NCBI GenBank assembly: GCA_018266105.1
Contig: JAFEBA010000009.1
Location: forward strand, 10,280 to 55,847
Length of the DNA stretch: 45,568 nucleotides
Direction of reading: 5' to 3'
Source of the DNA: a bacterium
GTDB lineage: Bacteria; Vulcanimicrobiota; Xenobia; Xenobiales; JADMJV01
Below the pieces are notes generated by a model. That model made no database searches. It was not told the DNA's origin and saw only the letters and a list, made by a program, of their open reading frames with translations. The position numbers and the translations under genes are program-made. This document shows, in pieces, positions 9,122 to 16,614 of the stretch (positions are counted from its first letter, which is position 1; each line of letters begins with the position of its first letter).

Positions 9122-10579
9122 CTATCCTTGCGAGCGGGCCACGATTGCGGCCTCGTGCCTGGCTTTGAGCTGGTCCAGAAGCCTGGCATTGTGGCTTGCA
9201 AACCAGCTGTCCGGGGCGTAATGCCGAAAAGCGCCGGCCAACCCGTAGACCAGAGTTCCTCCGAAAACCCCACCGTGGGTTAAAGCCAGCAGATCGGTGC
9301 CCTGCACCCCGTCCAGGCAGGCCAGGCCCAGGGTCGCCACTCCAGTGCCCAGCATGGTGCTGAACAGCGACAGGCGCCCGTGTGCCTGAGGGGGATTGCT
9401 GACGGCTTCTTGTAGAGCTCTTTCCACCCGAACTCTCAGCTGCTGCAACCATTCTCGAAAGGCCTGGTCACGCACCAGGCTCAAGCCGCTGATGTCAGCG
9501 ACCAGGTGGGAGGCGTCAGCCACCACCACCGCTCCCGGAATGCGAAGTTGTTCATTGATGCTGGCCAGTACGGCACCGTGCTTCACGGGCAGGATCCGGT
9601 CCGGCCGGAGCTGCTCTTCCACCATCACAATCAGTTCTCCGGTGTGCAGTGGCAGGCAGACCGGCCGCGTGCCCCGTTCGCCCATGAAGGTGTTTCCAAT
9701 CGTCTTTCCAGCTTGATAGTTCAAATTCTGCAGCGGTCCCTGTCCCAGTCTCATGTAGCGCCCTTGCGAGACCGTTCCGTCAAAGAGCCCCGGGGGGCTT
9801 TGCCATTCTAGTTGCTCGGGTTGCTCAATCCAGTCGGAAAAATAAGCGATATCGCCCCCTCCAGGAGGTTTGAGCAGGATTGATGAGCTCTCCCCCTGTT
9901 CGTAACGGTCCATCAGCAGAGGCTTGGACACGCTGGTCTGCAAGTCGGCTGGATAGAGAGGGGTGGAGGGCGTCTCATCGATCCAGTGCTTTCCACGCAG
10001 ATCTTGGTCAGAATTGAGGATCCAGCCGTGTTCCAAAAGGTGCACCGGAACAGGGCAGTATTGCAGAGGATAGCTTAAGAGTTGAGCCAGATCGGGTGGG
10101 TTGGAACGAAGCTGAAGAAAGATTCCGAGGCTGCCTCCCTGGGGCGGAAGCATCGGTTTCAATCTGGGGGTCTTTTGCTCCCCGGCCAGCAATGACACCT
10201 GGGGCCGCTTTTCTGGCGAGTCCCATTCGCACAACAGCAGCTGAACGGGTTGCTTCTCCATGAGGGCCGCCAGCGAGCGAGCTAGCAGACCCTGGCCGTC
10301 CTGGCCGAGAACTTCCTGGGCGTTTCGCTCAAGCAAGTCGGTCGGTTTGCATTGTTGAGCCACGAACCAGAAGTCGCTCCCTTTGTGAATGAGGTAGATG
10401 GCCCGGGCTTCAAGGGCGACAAAGGCTTGAACCAGGGACAGCGCCCAGTGGTCCGGGTGATAGCTGGCGTGCCTGGCCAGCTTGCCCAGGGCGTCTCGCA
10501 GCGAGAGGGTAAATCCACCGTGGGAATGGCTGAAGCAGCCATCTAACTGTGCTTCCAGAAGTTGATCCAGCTCCCTCAA
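9122..10579 (-). CDS. protein of unknown function with degenerate GHKL-like N-terminal region
   Basis: 485 residues, not recognised as a named family. The N-terminus (residues about 4-75) resembles the first helices and strand of Hsp90/GHKL ATPases: LDQLLE, then FTLSLRDALGKLARH, then HWALSLVQAFVALEARA. The N-box Glu and Asn expected in that last helix are Ser and Ala, and no DxGxG motif follows, so ATP binding looks lost. The C-terminal 75 residues contain two hydrophobic stretches (about 405-450). The start is a TTG overlapping the pseudopilin stop (TTGA), showing translational coupling. Its N-terminus aligns by eye with that of the 1521-residue protein at 40891-45456. A role linked to the pseudopilins or the diguanylate cyclase is only inferred from the operon. 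Confidence 0.75.
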   Translation of the reverse strand: MRELDQLLEAQLDGCFSHSHGGFTLSLRDALGKLARHASYHPDHWALSLVQAFVALEARAIYLIHKGSDFWFVAQQCKPTDLLERNAQEVLGQDGQGLLARSLAALMEKQPVQLLLCEWDSPEKRPQVSLLAGEQKTPRLKPMLPPQGGSLGIFLQLRSNPPDLAQLLSYPLQYCPVPVHLLEHGWILNSDQDLRGKHWIDETPSTPLYPADLQTSVSKPLLMDRYEQGESSSILLKPPGGGDIAYFSDWIEQPEQLEWQSPPGLFDGTVSQGRYMRLGQGPLQNLNYQAGKTIGNTFMGERGTRPVCLPLHTGELIVMVEEQLRPDRILPVKHGAVLASINEQLRIPGAVVVADASHLVADISGLSLVRDQAFREWLQQLRVRVERALQEAVSNPPQAHGRLSLFSTMLGTGVATLGLACLDGVQGTDLLALTHGGVFGGTLVYGLAGAFRHYAPDSWFASHNARLLDQLKARHEAAIVARSQG

Positions 10580-11238
10580 GGTCCACTGTTCTCCAGACGA
10601 ACGGAAAACCTGAGCTGGTGGCGCTCATTCACTTTGCTTCCCTCTCCTTTGCGAGCTCCCCGGGCGCCCAGCAGGATGTCGAAGTTCACTGATTTGCTGT
10701 CTTCGTCACAATGAATCTCAAAGCTTTCGATGCTCTGGCCCAATATCAGATGTTGAATGGAGCCCGGGTTGCTGCTCGGGTCGTCGTTCACCAGGCTGGA
10801 CAACTGGCCAAACGGGTTCACATAGGGGGCACCGGCCGGAGCGTAGAGCTGCTTGACCAGCAAACCCGGGTTGGATCGGGTGGCATAGATCACCAGGTAG
10901 CGGTCCCAGAGGGGGACGGCCGAGTCCGGCGCAAACGAGCTGGCAGCCGACCAGTTTTGCAGGCTGAAGCAGCAGAGGGCGTGGCGTGCTACGCTCACTC
11001 CCTCTGCATTGGTCGCGTTGCGACTGAGCGTCTCCAGGCTGGTGTAATCCGAACGCATCAGGTCGTTACGGATGGCCAGTAGGATCCGTCGCCCTTCGCC
11101 TTCAATCCCCGCTCGAAGCTGCCCCTGCATGGAGACCCGGGCTCCCCACTGGAATAGCTGGAAGCAGACCAGCAGGGCCAGGCTGAGGACCAGAGCTGAG
11201 ACCGAGACTTCAACCAGCGTAAAGGCCCGCCTGTTCAA
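10576..11238 (-). CDS. prepilin-type N-terminal cleavage domain protein (pseudopilin-like)
   Basis: 220 residues. The N-terminus MNRRAFTLVEVSVSALVLSL is a type IV pilin-like signal: a short basic leader, the cleavage region, Glu at mature position 5, and a hydrophobic helix. The residue before the mature Phe is Ala instead of the usual Gly. The remainder is a globular domain that I cannot match, resembling the larger minor pseudopilins (GspJ/PilW-like). The start is TTG, overlapping the previous stop (TTGA). It sits between another pseudopilin-like gene and the GHKL-like gene. No pilus or type II secretion ATPase, platform or secretin gene is in the window. Confidence 0.85.
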   Translation of the reverse strand: MNRRAFTLVEVSVSALVLSLALLVCFQLFQWGARVSMQGQLRAGIEGEGRRILLAIRNDLMRSDYTSLETLSRNATNAEGVSVARHALCCFSLQNWSAASSFAPDSAVPLWDRYLVIYATRSNPGLLVKQLYAPAGAPYVNPFGQLSSLVNDDPSSNPGSIQHLILGQSIESFEIHCDEDSKSVNFDILLGARGARKGEGSKVNERHQLRFSVRLENSGP

Positions 11239-11678
11239 GGAGTGACCAGCCTGGACAGATGGGTTTCAAGACGGCCCTGGCCATGACGTGTGCTCCCGGC
11301 CGGGACATTCCACCAGACGTGCACGTCCATGTAGTAGATTGGCTTTTGTCCCGCCGTCATCACGGTCGGTTGGGAGCTGATGCGATAGACAAACTCGGTG
11401 GCCGCCGAGGCATCATGGGTGTAGAGTCGCACACTGCGGTCCATACCAGGATGGTCAAAAATCTTCTTTTGCACGCATTCCTGGAGCAAGCTGTCGGCCA
11501 GGTTGAGTCCGGCCGAGGTGTCTCCGGACTTATCTGAAGTGCCGATCAGGCGGATGAAGAGCACTCCCAAGAAGACCAGGATGAGGGTGATCAAGCCCAG
11601 CGCCAGGACCGTCTCCAGGATGGTGAAACCTCTAGAATTCTCGACCTTCACGCCCCCGCGCTTTGCTAATGCCCCCAC
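11235..11678 (-). CDS. prepilin-type N-terminal cleavage domain protein (pseudopilin-like)
   Basis: 147 residues. A leader ending in NSRG precedes FTILETVLALGLITLILVFLG, a canonical prepilin peptidase site (Gly at -1, Phe at +1, Glu at +5) and N-terminal helix. The size fits a minor pseudopilin such as GspI/PilV, but the C-terminal part is not diagnostic. Two GTG starts are possible, at 11678 and 11651; the second gives a short leader of 7-8 residues, more usual for prepilins. The gene is coupled to the next pseudopilin gene and follows the diguanylate cyclase by about 30 nt, so these genes probably share a transcript. Confidence 0.85.
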   Translation of the reverse strand: MGALAKRGGVKVENSRGFTILETVLALGLITLILVFLGVLFIRLIGTSDKSGDTSAGLNLADSLLQECVQKKIFDHPGMDRSVRLYTHDASAATEFVYRISSQPTVMTAGQKPIYYMDVHVWWNVPAGSTRHGQGRLETHLSRLVTP

Positions 11679-11709
11679 TCAGGTGGCTTCGGGCTTGGCC
11701 GGGGGAAGC

Positions 11710-12717
11710 CTATCCCAGGGAAGCCGAAATTTTGGCCAGAGTGACTTCGTCATGGTGAGCCATGCTGGGGTCAAAGGTGCGATGGCAGTTGCGCCCCGAG
11801 CGCTTGGCCTCGTAGAGGGCCTGGTCGGCCGCCAGAATCAGGTCATTCCAGCTTTGCATCCAGGGTTCGCGCTGAGCCAGCCCCAAACTGGCTGTCACTT
11901 TATGGGTCTGCTCACCATAGACCACCTGGCCGGCCGAGATTGCGGCCACGATCCGCTCCGCGAATTCTCCACCACCCTTGGCGTCAGTGTCGGGGCAGAT
12001 GACCAGGAATTCTTCGCCTCCAAAACGGCAGGCATAGTCGGAAACACGCGCGGTTTTGCGCAAAACATCTGCCGCATATCGTATAATTTCGTCGCCTGTA
12101 TCATGCCCGAAGTTGTCGTTATACTTTTTGAAATAGTCCAGATCGACCATGATCGCACTCAAGGGCCGATCCTGTCGTTGTGAACTGGCCCAATGCGCAC
12201 CCAGTTCTTGAACTGCAAAGCGGCGGTTGGGCAAACCCGTCAGGGTATCGCTGAAAGCCATCGTTTCCAGGCGGCGATTGAGACCTTCCAGTTCTTCATT
12301 GCGGCGCTGCAAGTCTTGTTTGAGCTCAATCAGTTCCTGCAGAACTTGCTTCTTTTCCAGACAGGCCCGCAGGCGAGCCCCCAGCAAGGTCGGTTCGTAA
12401 GGCTTCATCAGATAGTCTTCGGCGCCCATACTGATACAGCGCACGGCCGCGTTCAGATCGTCCAGGGCCGTGACCACGATCACCGGGATATGTCTGAGTT
12501 CTTCCCGGAGCTTCAAGAACTCCAATACTTCGAAACCATCCATTCCCGGCATGCGGATATCCAGCAAAATCAGGTCGATGGACTGACAGGTGACGGTATC
12601 AATGGCCTGCTGGCCACTGTCGGCTTCTACAACTACGCAACCGCGTGCTTTCACCAACTGAGAAAGCATCAAACGGTTGGCTTTACTGTCATCTACGATG
12701 AGTACACGTTCGGACAC
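11710..12717 (-). CDS. response regulator with GGDEF diguanylate cyclase domain (PleD/WspR-like)
   Basis: 335 residues. A receiver domain (about 1-125) has the phospho-acceptor Asp in LLDIRMPGMDG and the switch Lys in MKPYEP. A coiled-coil linker (about 128-152) leads to a GGDEF domain with the active motif GGEEF. An RxxD inhibition site (RVSD) lies exactly five residues before it, so both c-di-GMP synthesis and product feedback are expected to be intact. The start is GTG at 12717. It is divergent from the hybrid kinase at 12770 with 52 nt between them and is followed by the pseudopilin genes. Phosphorylation by a neighbouring hybrid kinase is plausible but unproven. Confidence 0.95.
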   Translation of the reverse strand: MSERVLIVDDSKANRLMLSQLVKARGCVVVEADSGQQAIDTVTCQSIDLILLDIRMPGMDGFEVLEFLKLREELRHIPVIVVTALDDLNAAVRCISMGAEDYLMKPYEPTLLGARLRACLEKKQVLQELIELKQDLQRRNEELEGLNRRLETMAFSDTLTGLPNRRFAVQELGAHWASSQRQDRPLSAIMVDLDYFKKYNDNFGHDTGDEIIRYAADVLRKTARVSDYACRFGGEEFLVICPDTDAKGGGEFAERIVAAISAGQVVYGEQTHKVTASLGLAQREPWMQSWNDLILAADQALYEAKRSGRNCHRTFDPSMAHHDEVTLAKISASLG

Positions 12718-12769
12718 CGTCAGATGTTCGGCTCATTAAGTTTTTGGCCCTGCTGCCGAGAAGGATGCT

Positions 12770-15229
12770 ATGCAACAGATAGAGCTGGAGATCGAGCGCG
12801 AATTGTGCCGCCGAGCTCCTCCAGGCACGATTGCTTACGTGCTGCTGGCGGGTGTGCTGGCTTCCACCACAGATATTTTAAGTAAGCCGGGCACGGCCGG
12901 GATTTTTTTCCTGCTGGTGCTGCTCTCGGGGATGCGGTTCTGGCAGGTTCGAACGTACAGCGAGAAGGGCCGTCTGCGCTGGAGGCGTTTCTTTCGCGCC
13001 GGCGTGAGCGGCTGTGCCGCTCTCTGGGGGACGCTTTCGGCTTATCTGTTGGTGCTCTACGGTCAGGACTGGGAGCCCATGTTTATGTTGCTCATGACCG
13101 CCGGCATCGCCTCCGGCGGCAGCGTCTCACTGGCTCCTGACCCGGTCCTGGCCCGAATTTTTCTTTGTCTTTTGATCATTCCACCCGGTCTGGCCGCGGC
13201 CTGGCTTGTCTGGCCAGGGGTGGCGGCCGTGCTCTTGATCTATCTGATCTATCTCTCACGCCAAAGTCAGAAACAGTCTGAGTGGCTGTTGGAAGCTGTG
13301 CAGGCCGCTTACGCGGCCGAAGCTGCCAATCAGGCCAAGAGCGCTTTTTTGGCGACCATGAGTCACGAGATCCGCACGCCCATGAACGGCGTGATCGGGA
13401 TGACCGGCCTGCTGCTGGATACAGCGCTGACCGAGGAGCAGGCTGATTACGCACAGACCATCCGAAACTCCGGCGAAGCTTTGCTCTATCTGCTCAACGA
13501 TATCCTGGACTTTTCGAAACTGGAAGCTGACAAAGTCCAACTCGAGGAAATTCCCTTCGATCTCCGAGCCGCCGTGGAAGACGTGCTCGATTTGCTGGCG
13601 TTCAAAGCTCAAGAAAAGGGACTGGAGGTGGCTCTCTTAATGAGTCCCGATCTGCCCAACCGGGTGATCGGAGACCCTTGTCGCTTCCGCCAGGTGCTGT
13701 TGAATCTGGTCAGCAACGCGGTCAAGTTCACCGCCAAAGGTGAAGTGACGGTCAGAATCCGGGCCGGGGAACAGAGCGGCCAGGTCCTGTGCGAGGTCAG
13801 CGACACCGGCGAGGGCATCGCACCTGCAGCGCTGGATGGCCTGTTTGAGCCCTTTTCCCAGGCCGACTCCTCGACGACCCGTCGTTTTGGTGGGACAGGG
13901 CTGGGTCTGGCTATCTGTCGGCGCCTGGTACGGGCGATGGGTGGCGAGATTGCCGTGGTCTCGCAGCCCGGTCTGGGGTCGACCTTCGCCTTCACGGCCT
14001 CAATGCCCACCACCGGTGATGCAGTCCCGTTGCCCAGCAGTGAGGTGGCCGGACTGAGAGTGCTGGTGGTGGACGACAATGCCACCAATCGCAAAGTCTT
14101 TTACGAACAATTGCGGGCCTGGAATTGCGAGGTTCAGACTCTGGATGACCCCTGTCGGGCTTTGCCGTTGCTGCGTCAGCAGCAGGCCGCCGGCCGCCCC
14201 ATCGAAGTCGCCTTGCTGGATTTTCAGATGCCCGGAATGGACGGAGGGCAACTGGCGGCCGAGATCAAAGCCGCCGAGGATCTGTCGCCGATTTCGCTTT
14301 TGTTGGTTACCTCCATGCCCAATCGCGGCGACCTGCAGGAGCTGCGTAGTTCCCCTTTTTCCGGTTATCTGACCAAGCCGGTGCGGCAATCTTCTCTGCT
14401 GGGAGCTCTGGCGGCCGTGGCGGGTCTCCGTCAGGATCCGGCTGCGTCGGTGCTGGTGGATGTGCATTCGCTCACCGAACAGCGGGTGCGGGCTCGGCAA
14501 CGTATCCTGGTGGCCGAAGACAATGTGGTCAACCAGAAAGTGGCCGTACGCTTGCTTGAAAAGGCCGGCTACAATTGCGACGTGGTGAGCAATGGGCTTG
14601 AAGCCGTTGAGGCCATTCGTCAGATTCCTTACGATGCCGTCTTGATGGATTGTCAAATGCCCGAGATGGATGGCTATCAGGCCACCCGCGCGCTCCGCGA
14701 GATGGGCTGTACACTGCCCATTTTCGCGGCCACCGCCGGGGTGACCGTGGAAGAGCGGAGGCGTTGCGAAGAGTGCGGCATGGACGGCTTCGTGGCCAAA
14801 CCAATTCAGGCTGAGCAGTTGCTGGATTTGCTGCAAGAGCGGTTACTGGGGGCGGAGCTGTCTCTCTGGCCCCGGGGAGTTGTGAGCGCCGAGCGGCTGC
14901 TGATTTCTCGTTTGGAACAGGTGACTGGCGGTGATCCGGAGTTTCTCCGGGAGATTTGCGAAACGTTCTGCGGCGAGCTGGAGGAGTGCCTTCAGGAGTT
15001 GACTCTTGAGGGACCGCGCCTGCAGCGGCTGGCTCACCACCTCAAATCTTCGGCTCACTACGCCGGCGCGATTCGCCTTTCGCGAATGGCCGAAACCATC
15101 GAGAAGGAGGCGGTGAGCGCCGCCCGTGACCACCTGCACTCGCTTTGGGTTTCCCTGCAGGACGAGGCCACCGCTCTGATCCGAGCTCTGCGTAATTTGA
15201 GCGCGGAGCGCTGCCGCTCGGCTGCTTGA
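12770..15229 (+). CDS. membrane hybrid histidine kinase with two receivers and an HPt domain
   Basis: 819 residues. Membrane segments occupy about residues 22-165. HisKA has [18 protein letters not shown] with H199. The HATPase domain has [16 protein letters not shown] and GGTGLGLAI. Two receivers follow: the first with D484 ([11 protein letters not shown]), the second with D627 ([11 protein letters not shown]). The C-terminal HPt has AHHLKSS with H756. This is a complete BarA/EvgS-type internal phosphorelay ready to pass a phosphate to a separate response regulator. ATG 12770 follows AAGGA at good spacing. Divergent from the GGDEF regulator and upstream of the HD-GYP regulator, it is a natural partner candidate for either. 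Confidence 0.96.
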   Translation: MQQIELEIERELCRRAPPGTIAYVLLAGVLASTTDILSKPGTAGIFFLLVLLSGMRFWQVRTYSEKGRLRWRRFFRAGVSGCAALWGTLSAYLLVLYGQDWEPMFMLLMTAGIASGGSVSLAPDPVLARIFLCLLIIPPGLAAAWLVWPGVAAVLLIYLIYLSRQSQKQSEWLLEAVQAAYAAEAANQAKSAFLATMSHEIRTPMNGVIGMTGLLLDTALTEEQADYAQTIRNSGEALLYLLNDILDFSKLEADKVQLEEIPFDLRAAVEDVLDLLAFKAQEKGLEVALLMSPDLPNRVIGDPCRFRQVLLNLVSNAVKFTAKGEVTVRIRAGEQSGQVLCEVSDTGEGIAPAALDGLFEPFSQADSSTTRRFGGTGLGLAICRRLVRAMGGEIAVVSQPGLGSTFAFTASMPTTGDAVPLPSSEVAGLRVLVVDDNATNRKVFYEQLRAWNCEVQTLDDPCRALPLLRQQQAAGRPIEVALLDFQMPGMDGGQLAAEIKAAEDLSPISLLLVTSMPNRGDLQELRSSPFSGYLTKPVRQSSLLGALAAVAGLRQDPAASVLVDVHSLTEQRVRARQRILVAEDNVVNQKVAVRLLEKAGYNCDVVSNGLEAVEAIRQIPYDAVLMDCQMPEMDGYQATRALREMGCTLPIFAATAGVTVEERRRCEECGMDGFVAKPIQAEQLLDLLQERLLGAELSLWPRGVVSAERLLISRLEQVTGGDPEFLREICETFCGELEECLQELTLEGPRLQRLAHHLKSSAHYAGAIRLSRMAETIEKEAVSAARDHLHSLWVSLQDEATALIRALRNLSAERCRSAA

Positions 15230-15314
15230 TTGAAGGCTGCTCAAGTTGGAGGGTTCTCACCTATTAACTGCGGGCACTATCCGCCGACAATGTCTGTGAG
15301 GAAGGAGGCTTCCC

Positions 15315-16361
15315 GTGGAACGCCTACAGTGCCGCATCTACATCGTGGATGACGAGCCTCACAATCTCACTCTTCTCAGCAAATTGCTAACCCGTCACGG
15401 ATTTACTCAGGTTACGGTCAATAGCGATCCTGAAGATGCTTTACTCGCAATCCCAAAAGCGGAGTGCGATCTCTTGTTGCTGGACATGACCATGCCCAAG
15501 CTCTGTGGACTGGAGTTGCTGGAACACCTGCAACCCTTGGTGCATGGTACCCCGCCGCTGCCTGTGCTGGTTTTGACCGGTGACACGCGCACCGACACGC
15601 GCCGGGCCGCACTCAATCTGGGAGCCAAAGACTTTGTCAACAAGCCCTTCGACCCCCCAGAAGTCCTTTGTCGCATCCAGAATCTCCTGGAGGCGAGGTC
15701 TCTGCAGAAGCGCTTGCTTGATCAGAACAGCGAACTTGAGCGACTGGTCACGGAGCGAACCCGGCAGTTGCAACTGAACCAGCTTGAAACGGTGCGGCGT
15801 CTGGGTCAGGCGGCCGAATACCGCGACGATCAGACCGGCACTCACATCGTGCGCGTCAGCCGGGCCGCCTCCGTGTTGGCCCAACGCCTGGGGCAGAGCG
15901 AGGAGTTTGTCAGCGCCATCGGCCATGCGGCTCAACTCCATGATCTAGGCAAACTGGCGATTCCCGACAGCATCCTGCTCAAGCCAGGCCGCTTAGATGA
16001 TCAGGAAATGGCCAGCATGCGTCAGCACGTGGCCTTTGGGGCCGATATTCTGGCCGGCAGCGACTGCCCTATCCTGAGTATGGCCGAGCAAATCGCTCGC
16101 TACCACCACGAACGTTGGGACGGCAAGGGCTATCTTGAAGGGCTCGAGGGTCTGCAGATTCCTCTCTGCGCGCGCATCCTCTCGGTGGTCGATGTGTTTG
16201 ATGCTCTGACCTCGGACCGCCCCTATAAGCGCGCCTGGACCTATTCTGAAGCCCTGGCTGAGATTGAAAAAGGGCGCGGAAGCCAATTTGACCCTGACGT
16301 GGTGGATCAGTTTTTACGCGTGGCCGAAGACATCTATCAGTTGAATCCCATTCACCCATAG
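15315..16361 (+). CDS. response regulator with HD-GYP domain (RpfG-like c-di-GMP phosphodiesterase)
   Basis: 348 residues starting at GTG 15315, preceded by a strong AGGAGG Shine-Dalgarno. The receiver domain has D57 (LLDMTMPKLCG). A coiled-coil linker (about 125-155) leads to an HD-GYP domain with the HD pair H209-D210 in HDLGK and the segment HHERWDGKGY at 264-273. The residue after GY is Leu, so the GYP triad reads GYL; all presumed metal ligands remain. The expected reaction is c-di-GMP hydrolysis to pGpG or GMP. It lies 85 nt after the hybrid kinase on the same strand and opposes the diguanylate cyclase at 11710-12717, giving synthesis and breakdown in adjacent loci. Confidence 0.94.
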   Translation: MERLQCRIYIVDDEPHNLTLLSKLLTRHGFTQVTVNSDPEDALLAIPKAECDLLLLDMTMPKLCGLELLEHLQPLVHGTPPLPVLVLTGDTRTDTRRAALNLGAKDFVNKPFDPPEVLCRIQNLLEARSLQKRLLDQNSELERLVTERTRQLQLNQLETVRRLGQAAEYRDDQTGTHIVRVSRAASVLAQRLGQSEEFVSAIGHAAQLHDLGKLAIPDSILLKPGRLDDQEMASMRQHVAFGADILAGSDCPILSMAEQIARYHHERWDGKGYLEGLEGLQIPLCARILSVVDVFDALTSDRPYKRAWTYSEALAEIEKGRGSQFDPDVVDQFLRVAEDIYQLNPIHP

Positions 16362-16377
16362 AAAGGATACACAGAGT

Positions 16378-16614
16378 ATGACCCAGTCGTTCCAAGTCAG
16401 CGGAGCCCTGTTTGAGCATCAATGCAAGCTGGAGGACTTCAGGCTGGCCGGATTTCGCCCGGCCGGTCCCGTTTACCAGTGCGATCAATGCGCCGGTTCC
16501 ACCCTGTTGTATTTGGAAAGACAGCGTTGGGCCGGTGTCTACGAGAGCGGGCAGAGCGACCGACTCACTCGCTTCATCGTGGACGCCGCTCACGGTTGTG
16601 AGCCGGCGATTTAA
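16378..16614 (+). CDS. small hypothetical protein with a CxxC motif
   Basis: 78 residues, unrecognised. It has cysteines at about residue 16 (EHQCKLEDF), a CDQC pair at about residues 35-38, and a late Cys near the C-terminus (AAHGCEPAI). It could bind a metal or form a disulfide. There is no signal peptide or membrane helix. ATG 16378 follows a GAAAGGA site, and the gene starts 16 nt after the HD-GYP stop, so it is probably co-transcribed. Its stop overlaps the convergent RND pump stop in a shared TTAA at 16611-16614. Its reality is supported by the ribosome binding site and placement; its function is unknown. Confidence 0.65.
   Translation: MTQSFQVSGALFEHQCKLEDFRLAGFRPAGPVYQCDQCAGSTLLYLERQRWAGVYESGQSDRLTRFIVDAAHGCEPAI

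Noticed and set aside
14000..14836. 278-codon minus-strand frame inside the hybrid kinase receivers
   Set aside because: Shadow of the two receiver domains; no start context and no motifs.
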